Both the position numbers and the translations under genes were made by a program. From positions 1 through 16,088 of the forward strand of contig CAYUZX010000068.1 in assembly GCA_964449285.1 (NCBI GenBank): a stretch of 16,088 bases of DNA. Direction: 5' to 3'. How positions within the stretch are numbered: position 1 is the first letter of the stretch; the number at the start of each line of letters is the position of its first letter. The DNA is from QYOJ01 sp964449285 (GTDB taxonomy: Bacteria; Bacteroidota; Bacteroidia; Bacteroidales; FEN-979). The notes below the pieces were generated by a model, which did not search any database, was not told where the DNA came from, and was given only the letters and a program-made list of their open reading frames with translations. Positions 1 to 5,548 of the stretch are shown here, piece after piece.

Positions 1-2
1 TT

Positions 3-215
3 TCGATGAATGGTGTTTTGTTAGAGGTTTCCGGAAACGAAAACCGGGCGTTATACACAGGAATAGCCGGAGCCGGTAACATCCTTCCGGCTCTTTTTCC
101 GTTATTAAGTGGGTGGATCATCGAACAGTTCGGGTTTAAACCATTTTTGATCCTGTTCATGGTTATCATATTGTCCTCCCTGTTTTTTATCTATAAAATC
201 GGATGTAAGAAATAG
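3..215 (+). CDS. MFS transporter, C-terminal end (5' truncated by window edge)
   Basis: The reading frame is open from the window edge, so this is the 3' end of a longer gene; the ATG at 6 is probably an internal methionine. About 70 residues are visible. They contain a Gly/Ala/Pro-rich helix (GIAGAGNILPALFPL), a loop with an EQFGF motif, and a last hydrophobic helix (FLILFMVIILSSLFFIYKI) ending in a short basic tail. This is the usual ending of a 12-helix major facilitator superfamily permease in the inner membrane. The substrate cannot be told from this part. Its base composition resembles the later metabolic genes rather than the AT-rich block that starts about 20 bases downstream, so it probably marks the left edge of the native backbone. 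Confidence 0.72.
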   Translation, partial: SMNGVLLEVSGNENRALYTGIAGAGNILPALFPLLSGWIIEQFGFKPFLILFMVIILSSLFFIYKIGCKK

Positions 216-234
216 TTAGAAAATTCCCAATGAC

Positions 235-739
235 ATGTTACAATTACAAAATAATTTCATTCTCGCTCCCATGAAACTGGGCTATGCCAAAGGAGACGGG
301 AAAATAACTCAAAAACACATCGACTTCTACAGTATTCGTGCGAAAAATATCGGGGCAGTTACATACGAGCCATTATATATGGATTCGGGTTTGCGTGAGC
401 TGCCAACACAGCTAGGCATAGATCCTGATTAAAGAAAATTTGCCAACAAATAAAAAAATATTGATCATTGGCGGAGGTCTTATCGGTGTTGATATTGCAA
501 CAGCATTAATTCCACTTAATAACCAGGTAATTATTGTTAAAAAAACGACCAATTTTGGAGAAGATATTCAATTCAATGATATTGATTTAATTGTGGTTTC
601 AACAGCTATGAAAAGTTATATTCCGCTTAAAAATGAATTTGAGAATAGTACTCTAACATATATTGTAGGTGATGCTTTAAAAGTGGGGAAAGCACAGGAC
701 GCGATTCACACGGCTTATGCACTGGCAATAAAATTATAG
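235..739 (+). pseudogene. Old Yellow Enzyme / 2,4-dienoyl-CoA reductase-type oxidoreductase, internally deleted remnant
   Basis: The first 65 codons (ATG 235, stop 430-432) match the start of the FMN-binding TIM barrel of NADH:flavin oxidoreductases (FILAPMKLGYAKGDGKIT, then a YEPLYMDSGLRELPTQLGI stretch). The frame then shifts by one. From about 440, a 99-codon piece resumes with a Rossmann dinucleotide site (ILIIGGGLIGVDIA) and ends with the family's terminal segment (IVGDALKVGKAQDAIHTAYALA). Intact relatives are around 640 residues, so most of the barrel, its iron-sulfur site and the FAD domain are gone. A second gap seems to lie between the GEDI motif and the FNDIDLIVVSTAMKSY stretch, where intact proteins have a longer segment. 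The 440 start would be TTG and is probably not a true start. It is almost certainly non-functional. Confidence 0.75.
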
Positions 740-743
740 TGTA

Positions 744-1124
744 ATGATATTAGAACATATCGCAATAACAATTTCAGAAGAGAGAGACGTTAAAGATTTC
801 TATATAAATATACTTGGAATGAGAGAGGTGAAAGCTTATGTTTTAAATAAGATTTTAGCTCAAAATATATTTGGTATTCAAAAAGATACTAATGTTTTTT
901 ATTTGCAGAAAAATAATTTGTTTTTGGAAATATTTGTTACTGATGAAAAATTAAACCAAGGGTTTGATCATATTTGTTTAGCAACAAAAGACAGGGAAAC
1001 TTTTGTTACAAAAGCAGAAGCCCAAAATTATGAATGTATTCGCATAAAAAGAGACATTTTTGATTTGATATTTATAAAGGATAAAAGTGGGAATATATTT
1101 GAAATGAAGGAACGTTCCGTATAG
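744..1124 (+). CDS. VOC (glyoxalase/bleomycin-resistance/dioxygenase) superfamily protein
   Basis: This is an intact 126-residue protein with the two beta-alpha-beta-beta-beta modules of the vicinal oxygen chelate fold. Module 1 is LEHIAITISEERDVKDFYINILGM and on; module 2 begins GFDHICLATKD. Metal ligands expected from the fold are present: His5, Glu62, His76 and Glu120 (NIFEMKE). It may therefore bind a divalent metal, as methylmalonyl-CoA epimerases and glyoxalases do, but the substrate is unknown and the protein is too divergent for me to name. It starts 4 bases after the stop of the decayed oxidoreductase and ends 21 bases before the ATPase start favoured here. It is very AT-rich, like the rest of this block. 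Confidence 0.78.
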   Translation: MILEHIAITISEERDVKDFYINILGMREVKAYVLNKILAQNIFGIQKDTNVFYLQKNNLFLEIFVTDEKLNQGFDHICLATKDRETFVTKAEAQNYECIRIKRDIFDLIFIKDKSGNIFEMKERSV

Positions 1125-1135
1125 GTATAAAAAAT

Positions 1136-1140
1136 GGAGG
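1136..1140 (+). promoter_or_regulatory. Shine-Dalgarno-like GGAGG that decides the Mrp start
   Basis: GGAGG overlaps the first in-frame ATG (1134) and stands 5 nt before the ATG at 1146 and 8 nt before that at 1149. It favours the downstream ATGs as the true start. Strong Shine-Dalgarno motifs are uncommon in Bacteroidetes, so it may also hint at a foreign origin of the block, although one site is weak evidence. Confidence 0.5.
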
Positions 1141-1145
1141 AATCT

Positions 1146-1979
1146 ATGATGATTACAGAAGATCAAAAGAAACAACTTGAACTTGAGAATAAAAAAATCG
1201 CTGATAATATTCACCATATAAAACACCGCATTGTAGTATTCAGCGGCAAAGGAGGTGTAGGCAAAACAACTGTGAGTGTGAATCTTGCCTATGGATTGCA
1301 TAATCATGGTTATAAAACAGGAATTCTTGATGCTGACATAACAGGGCCTAATATTCCTAAAATGACCGGCATTCAAGGTGAATTACACACCGATGGAAAC
1401 AAAATCATCCCGCAAAAAAGCCATGGGATCAAAGTTGTTTCTATGGCCAATATACTGCCCCCCGGTCAAGCGGTTATTTGGCGGGGACCTATGCGTTCGA
1501 AAATGCTAAATCAATTCTTAGGCGATGTCGAATGGGGAAATCTGGATTATCTTATAGCAGATTTGCCCCCTGGTACCGGTGACGAAATTCTCACTATGGT
1601 GCAAAATATGAGTCCTGATATGGCGATCATTGTTACCACACCTCAGGAACTATCATTAATAGATTCAGCCAGGGCTATCAGCATGGCAAAACAAATGAAT
1701 ATACAAAAAATCGCCCTCATCGAAAATATGTCTGGGTTAATTTGTCCACAATGCGGTCACAGGATTGAATTGTTTGGCGCCGGTGGTGGCAAAAAACAGG
1801 CGGAAGAAATGAATATTGCTTTTCTAGGTGCAATACCGATTAATCTTGAAGCGCGAAAACTGGCAGACGAAGGTAAACCTATCGTTATTGAAAATGAGAA
1901 AGCTGATATGTCTGTCATGATTTATAACATTGTTGGAAAAATCGAAAATATGTTCAATGAAAATTACAATCCTTTATGA
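1146..1979 (+). CDS. Mrp/NBP35-type P-loop ATPase (iron-sulfur carrier family)
   Basis: This is a complete ParA/MinD-like ATPase of the Mrp/NBP35/ApbC family, whose members carry and deliver [4Fe-4S] clusters in the cytoplasm. Counted from an ATG at 1134, the deviant Walker A GKGGVGKTT is at residues 38-46, the DADITGPNIPKM motif near 67-77, DLPPGTGD near 143-150, and the cluster-binding CPQC at Cys204/Cys207. The ATG at 1134 overlaps a GGAGG motif (1136-1140), which lies 5 nt before the ATG at 1146 and 8 nt before that at 1149; one of those two is the better start, giving 277 or 276 residues. Length is normal for the short Mrp form without the N-terminal DUF59 domain. In anaerobes this ATPase often sits near MBL-fold, KaiC-like and radical SAM genes; remnants of all three are found here. 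Confidence 0.9.
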   Translation: MMITEDQKKQLELENKKIADNIHHIKHRIVVFSGKGGVGKTTVSVNLAYGLHNHGYKTGILDADITGPNIPKMTGIQGELHTDGNKIIPQKSHGIKVVSMANILPPGQAVIWRGPMRSKMLNQFLGDVEWGNLDYLIADLPPGTGDEILTMVQNMSPDMAIIVTTPQELSLIDSARAISMAKQMNIQKIALIENMSGLICPQCGHRIELFGAGGGKKQAEEMNIAFLGAIPINLEARKLADEGKPIVIENEKADMSVMIYNIVGKIENMFNENYNPL

Positions 1980-2046
1980 CAATACCGCTTGGCTATTTTC
2001 TCGATTTACAGTTAAATGCGCCCGGATTTTCACTGGCCTAAAAGAT
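1957..2046 (+). pseudogene. MBL-fold metallohydrolase, N-terminal stub
   Basis: An ATG at 1957, inside the last codons of the Mrp gene, opens with MKITILYDNTAW. This is the characteristic first strand of the MBL-fold proteins annotated as dihydropterin/RFA-P synthase-like metallohydrolases. Everything after this strand is missing: there is no HxHxDH zinc motif, and the frame continues through unrelated codons into the next ATPase remnant. In the +1 frame, codons from about 1984 to a TAA at 2038-2040 read as a plausible protein tail (YFLDLQLNAPGFSLA), which could be the end of this or another deleted gene; that is a guess. The overlapping start suggests that the intact gene was once translationally coupled to the Mrp ATPase. 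Confidence 0.55.
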
Positions 2047-2349
2047 ATGAAAACGTTACAAACCAAGATAAACTGGGTTGATGATGTAATTCCTGAAGGA
2101 TTACCATTGAAATCAACAACGGTCATTACCGGACCGGACGGTTCGGGTAAGCCTCTGATTGGAGAAACATTTGTTCCAGCATGGTTAAAAAAAGGTGGAA
2201 GTATTATTTTTATGTCACTGCAATACCCAAGTACGGAATTTATAACAGAAAGCATAAAGAATGTTACAGGATTAGACCACATTAAAGAAATAGCAGATCA
2301 CAGCAGAAGTAAAGTTATACCTGCTATTTTGAAAATAATTGAAAATTAA
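2047..2349 (+). pseudogene. KaiC/RAD55-like RecA-family ATPase, truncated remnant
   Basis: From the ATG at 2047 there are 100 codons. The start (KTLQTKINWVDDVIPEGLP) and P-loop region (TTVITGPDGSGKPLIGE) look like the first part of a KaiC/GvpD/RAD55-type ATPase, followed by the second strand (GGSIIFMSLQYPSTEF). The P-loop has Pro where Ser or Thr is usual (GSGKP). I recall this as a feature of one anaerobe-associated subfamily rather than damage, but cannot check it here. Intact relatives are well over 200 residues, and no Walker B strand or C-terminal catalytic core is seen. The last about 22 residues (IKEIADHSRSKVIPAILKI) may be the original C-terminus joined in frame after an internal deletion. 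It could also be read as part of a single 139-codon frame starting at 1930, which is likely accidental. Confidence 0.6.
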
Positions 2350-2363
2350 ATAAAGAAAAAATC

Positions 2364-3521
2364 ATGAATATTTCCAACAGAGTAAATCAACTAAAAAAAT
2401 CGGCAATTCACGAAATGACACGATTATCACAACAATATGATGATGTGGCATTTTTGTCGTGGGCAAAACCTACAACCGGTACTCCAGAACATATTAATGC
2501 TGCAGTCATTTCTGCAATAGAAAATGGATTAACCGGTGGATATTCTCAAAGTGAGGGATTACCCGAATTAAGAGAAGAAATTGTAAAAAAACTCAAAAGG
2601 GATAATAATATTGAAGCAAATACTTCACAAATCATTGTTACTGTTGGAGCAATTGAAGGATTAGCTGCATCTGTAATGGCAACCATTGATCCGGGTGATG
2701 AAGTAATTCTTCCAACACCTACATATTCAACTCATATTACACAAGTTCGGCTCGCTTCAGGAATACCTGTTCTGATTCCATTAATTGAAGAAAACAATTT
2801 TGCTCTGGATATTGCAGCTATTAAAAAAGCAATTACCTCTAAAACAAAAGCAATTATGTTTTGTACTCCAAGCAATCCAACCGGTACGGTTTTTTCTGAG
2901 GAATATCTTCGGGAATTGGCAAAAATAGCTCTTGAAAATAATCTCACCATCATTACTGATGAAGCGTATGAATATTTTGTTTTTGATGATGAAAAACATT
3001 TTAGTATAGCCTCAATTCCTGAATTAAGAAAAAATGTAATAACAAATTATACGTTTACCAAGACGTATGCGATGACAGGATGGCGGATCGGTTATCTTCA
3101 TGCTGATGAGGAAGTTCTTACACAGGTTAAAAAAGCTCATATACCTTTTTCTATTTGTGCTCCCGTAGCTTCACAATATGCAGCAATTGCCGCTTTAAAA
3201 GGAAGCCAGGAATGTGTAAAAGAGTTCAGACACCATTATTTACAAGCAAGAAATCTTATGTGTGAACGGTTAGATAAATTAGATTCTGTTTTTCAATATA
3301 ATAAACCAGGCGGGTCATATTTAATGTTTCCAAAAATATCAGGAAAACAAGGAAATGATTCAATTGCATTCAGTAAAAATTTATTGAAAGAAGCCAGAGT
3401 TTCCACAACCCCCGGCATTGCATTTGGACCAACTGGCGAAAATCATATCAGGCTTTCATTCTGTGTTCCTGAAGAAATGATCAATAAAGCATTTGATAGA
3501 ATGGAAGCTTATTTAAAATAG
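2364..3521 (+). CDS. PLP-dependent class I/II aminotransferase
   Basis: This is a complete fold-type I aminotransferase of 385 residues, near the usual length. Visible active-site features are the cofactor-contact region YSQSEGLPELR (60-70), Asn171 in CTPSNPTG, Asp199 and Tyr202 in ITDEAYEYFVF, the Schiff-base Lys233 in YTFTKTYAMTGWRIGYL, and the substrate-carboxylate Arg in HIRLSFC near the C-terminus. It should transfer an amino group between an amino acid and a 2-oxo acid in the cytoplasm; the substrate cannot be fixed from these motifs. The ATG at 2364 lies 14 nt after the preceding remnant's stop. The last 111 nt of its coding part recur at 5300-5410 with only two, synonymous, differences, so a second closely related copy existed nearby. 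It is distinct from the aminotransferase at 5549-6766. Confidence 0.9.
   Translation: MNISNRVNQLKKSAIHEMTRLSQQYDDVAFLSWAKPTTGTPEHINAAVISAIENGLTGGYSQSEGLPELREEIVKKLKRDNNIEANTSQIIVTVGAIEGLAASVMATIDPGDEVILPTPTYSTHITQVRLASGIPVLIPLIEENNFALDIAAIKKAITSKTKAIMFCTPSNPTGTVFSEEYLRELAKIALENNLTIITDEAYEYFVFDDEKHFSIASIPELRKNVITNYTFTKTYAMTGWRIGYLHADEEVLTQVKKAHIPFSICAPVASQYAAIAALKGSQECVKEFRHHYLQARNLMCERLDKLDSVFQYNKPGGSYLMFPKISGKQGNDSIAFSKNLLKEARVSTTPGIAFGPTGENHIRLSFCVPEEMINKAFDRMEAYLK
3404..3514 (+). repeat. 111-bp direct repeat, copy A (inside aminotransferase 3' end)
   Basis: This stretch encodes TTPGIAFG through MEAY of the aminotransferase. It recurs in the same orientation at 5300-5410. By eye there are two mismatches, T/A in the Ile codon of GIA and T/A in the Thr codon of PTG. 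Both are third-position, synonymous changes in the aminotransferase frame. Confidence 0.93.
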
Positions 3522-3550
3522 ACTGGAAATGTGACTGGAAATACTGGAAT
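3522..3550 (+). repeat. Triple ACTGGAAT-type short repeat between aminotransferase and UDG genes
   Basis: ACTGGAAAT occurs at 3522-3530 and again at 3534-3542, followed by ACTGGAAT at 3543-3550. It fills almost the whole gap between the aminotransferase stop and the glycosylase start. No function is evident; it may come from slippage. Confidence 0.6.
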
Positions 3551-3564
3551 ATAAATTGCAGAAA

Positions 3565-4158
3565 ATGAATCAATTTAGCCTGATTGAAAAACAAGAGTCG
3601 CTTGATGTTCTGAACTATCAGATCAGGGCTTGTAAAAGGTGTAGTTTGTCTGTAACTCGAAAGAATGTGCTTACAGGTGAAGGGAAAATTGATGCCCATA
3701 TTATGTTTGTGGCACTATCGCCGGGAGAAAAAGAAGATTCGCAAAATCGAATGTTTGTTGGCCCGTCGGGGCAGGTTTTTAACAAATTATTGCATGCAGC
3801 CGGAATTGACCGGAAATTTGTATTTATGACGAATCTGGTGAAATGTATGTTGCCTAAGAACCGTAAGCCTACACTGAATGAAATTGAATTATGCAACCAA
3901 TTCCTGGATGAAGAAATTTCAATTATTCAACCTGAAATTATCGTACCGTTGGGTTATTATGCAACGAGGACAATTTTAACAAAATACCATACTGATCCTC
4001 TGGTAGCGGAAATGAACTTTAAAAATATTAATGGCAACGTATTATCGTTAAATGACAATAAAGTACTCCCCTTACCTCATCCTGCATCTCTTCTTTATAA
4101 TCCATCTTTTGAACCAGAAACAATAGAGAAATATAAAAAACTGAGAACCTTTTTGTAA
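3565..4158 (+). CDS. Uracil-DNA glycosylase, family 4-like (Fe-S)
   Basis: This is a 197-residue protein from the ATG at 3565; a TTG at 3556 would add three residues and is less likely. It has the four cysteines expected to hold a [4Fe-4S] cluster: Cys23 and Cys26 (CKRC), Cys94 (LVKCML) and Cys110. The family's motif 1 region reads ALSPGEKEDSQNRMFVGPSGQ (from residue 50), the TNLVKC segment follows, and the motif 2 loop HPASLLYNP starts at His172. Such enzymes remove uracil from DNA to start base-excision repair. Two positions differ from the usual motifs: the GE before the (A/G)PG is AL, and the loop HPSYLLRNP is HPASLLYNP. Substrate range may therefore differ from classical UdgA. It appears intact. 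Confidence 0.87.
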   Translation: MNQFSLIEKQESLDVLNYQIRACKRCSLSVTRKNVLTGEGKIDAHIMFVALSPGEKEDSQNRMFVGPSGQVFNKLLHAAGIDRKFVFMTNLVKCMLPKNRKPTLNEIELCNQFLDEEISIIQPEIIVPLGYYATRTILTKYHTDPLVAEMNFKNINGNVLSLNDNKVLPLPHPASLLYNPSFEPETIEKYKKLRTFL

Positions 4159-4178
4159 CAAAGCAAGTAGTTAAAACC

Positions 4179-4533
4179 ATGTATAAATATCTTTTCGGCC
4201 CAGTACCATCAAGACGGCTTGGGATATCTCCCGGAGTGGATCTGGTCCCTAAAAAAGTCTGCTCACTCAACTGTATTTATTGTGAAGTTGGACACACTTC
4301 AACGTTGACAACTGAAAGGAAAGAATACATTCCCTATAATAAAGTGACAAGCGAGTTGGAACATTATAAGGCCATGTACTGTTGATGACCTTGTGAAAAT
4401 TTTAGGATTGCACATGAATGAAATTAATAAATACCTCGATGTACTAGAAGCAGAAGGTAAAATTGAACATATTCGTCAGGAAAGAGGCGTGTTTTATCAA
4501 ATTAAAAAGGAAAATAATTTAGAGACTGTTTAA
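4179..4533 (+). pseudogene. Radical SAM protein, head and tail kept, middle deleted
   Basis: The 5' piece (4179 to about 4371) encodes a typical COG0731-like radical SAM start: YLFGPVPSRRLGISPGVDL followed by the cluster motif CSLNCIYC (Cys28, Cys32, Cys35). Its frame ends at TGA 4383-4385. From about 4372, in the next frame over, 53 codons to TAA 4531-4533 encode PCTVDDLVKILGLHMNEINKYL and on to RGVFYQIKKEN, a winged-helix-like segment that ends intact members of this family. The two parts together are about 115 codons, where intact relatives have roughly 230-300. The central barrel, including the SAM-binding GGE-type region, is missing, so the product should be inactive. The tail fragment has no other sensible owner nearby. 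Confidence 0.72.
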
Positions 4534-4535
4534 AC

Positions 4536-5183
4536 ATGAAAACTAAAATTTATCCGGATTCGGGTGTTGAATTAAAGCCGTTTACAGCAAAGCACTATGA
4601 CAGCGTTATGAATACAGCCTCATTCGGGCTGTACAACAGATTCATTCGCCAGGCAATAAAAAGTATGAATATTCAACCCGATGATGCTATACTGGATTTG
4701 GGTTGCGGTACTGGCCGCAATGCCGGTTTAATGGCTACTCATCTTACCGAAATAGGAAGCATTACAGGTTTGGATGTATCGGAAATCATGGAAACACAGT
4801 TTAATAATAAGTTTCAGAATGATATACGGGTTCGATTTATCCGGCAAAGAATTGACATTCCTTTCGAGCTGGGGAAACTATTCGATAAAATCCTGATCAG
4901 TTTTGTGATCCATGGATTCCCACATGAAGTAAGAAAAACAGTGATCCGGAATATTGTTAATCACTTAAAACCAGACGGGTCATTTTTTATGCTCGATTTT
5001 TCGGAGTTCATTATGGCTGAAATGCCTGTATTGCATCGTTTCATTTTTAAGACAATTGAATGTAAATATGCTTTCGATTTTATTGAAAAAGACTGGAAAC
5101 AAATATTAACCGCAAATGGCTTCAACGATTTTAAGGAAACTTTCTATATGAAAAAGTATGTTAGATTGCTGGAAGCGGTCTAA
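4536..5183 (+). CDS. Class I SAM-dependent methyltransferase
   Basis: This is an intact protein of 215 residues. Motif I, AILDLGCGTGRNAGLM, is at about residues 51-66, the acidic end of strand 2 is in SITGLDVSE, and later strands are FDKILISFVIHGF and PDGSFFMLDFSEF. The arrangement resembles UbiE/Methyltransf_11-type small-molecule methyltransferases, but an N-terminal TAKHYDSVMNTASFGLYNRF segment and the lack of a recognisable substrate motif prevent naming a target. The ATG at 4536 is 2 nt after the stop of the radical SAM tail, which suggests that the two were once in one operon. A ubiquinone/menaquinone role is possible but not supported by context. Confidence 0.82.
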   Translation: MKTKIYPDSGVELKPFTAKHYDSVMNTASFGLYNRFIRQAIKSMNIQPDDAILDLGCGTGRNAGLMATHLTEIGSITGLDVSEIMETQFNNKFQNDIRVRFIRQRIDIPFELGKLFDKILISFVIHGFPHEVRKTVIRNIVNHLKPDGSFFMLDFSEFIMAEMPVLHRFIFKTIECKYAFDFIEKDWKQILTANGFNDFKETFYMKKYVRLLEAV

Positions 5184-5200
5184 CTCTAAACTCAAAAACT

Positions 5201-5368
5201 ATGAATAATATAATATTTAAGCCTATCGGCACCATACACTCTCCTTTTAAGAAACCACATGGTGTACCAATCCAACATTCGTGGGCACAAGGGATTGAAC
5301 ACAACCCCCGGCATAGCATTTGGACCAACAGGCGAAAATCATATCAGGCTTTCATTCTGTGTTCCTGA
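5201..5368 (+). pseudogene. TrmO/TsaA-like N-terminal fragment fused to aminotransferase 3' repeat out of frame
   Basis: The ATG at 5201 opens with NNIIFKPIGTIHSPFKKPHGVPIQ and on to SWAQGIE, the first part of TsaA/TrmO-like proteins, which in characterised members methylate tRNA t6A37. After about 33 codons the homology stops and the frame runs into the 111-bp repeat in the wrong phase, ending at TGA 5366-5368 after 55 codons. Intact members usually have at least about 150 residues, so this cannot be functional. Together with the repeat it fills most of the 365-nt stretch between the methyltransferase and the next gene. Confidence 0.65.
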
Positions 5369-5410
5369 AGAAATGATCAATAAAGCATTTGATAGAATGG
5401 AAGCTTATTT
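5300..5410 (+). repeat. 111-bp direct repeat, copy B (aminotransferase 3' remnant)
   Basis: This repeats 3404-3514 with two mismatches. In the aminotransferase frame (5301-5414) it encodes TTPGIAFGPTGENHIRLSF and on to MEAYF, then TGA. No upstream part of an aminotransferase is present; it begins abruptly inside the TrmO-like fragment. It is best read as the 3' scrap of a second, nearly identical aminotransferase gene. Confidence 0.93.
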
Positions 5411-5474
5411 TTGATCATTTTGTGAATGATTTAACAATAATTTTTTCCGTAACTATTTTTTAGTAAAATTTCTC

Positions 5475-5482
5475 TATCTTTG
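5475..5482 (+). promoter_or_regulatory. Bacteroidetes-type -7 element (TATCTTTG) upstream of aminotransferase-pckA run
   Basis: TATCTTTG matches the TAnnTTTG consensus of the Bacteroidetes primary sigma factor. A clear -33 TTTG is not seen 19-21 nt upstream, only a T-run at 5456-5461. Transcription would start near 5489, leaving a leader of about 60 nt before the ATG at 5549. This is the only obvious promoter for the aminotransferase, pckA and adenosyltransferase genes. Confidence 0.5.
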
Positions 5483-5548
5483 CCCTCTTTCAAAAAAAAG
5501 ACACCTGTTTGCTATAGAGTATTTATCCCTTATTAAAGATAAAAGATT

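Noticed and set aside
216..234. Insertion-site direct repeat matching the right edge of the island
   Set aside because: Comparison by eye with 5405-5460 gave no shared repeat longer than about 5 nt.
978..1376. Minus-strand open frame of 132 codons across the VOC/Mrp boundary
   Set aside because: It is a low-complexity, Phe/Ile/Tyr-rich translation antisense to two genes with clear families.
5414..5430. ATCATT / AATGAT inverted repeat followed by a T-run, as a terminator
   Set aside because: The stem is only six base pairs, nearly all A-T, and the T-run begins 10 nt after it; too weak to call.
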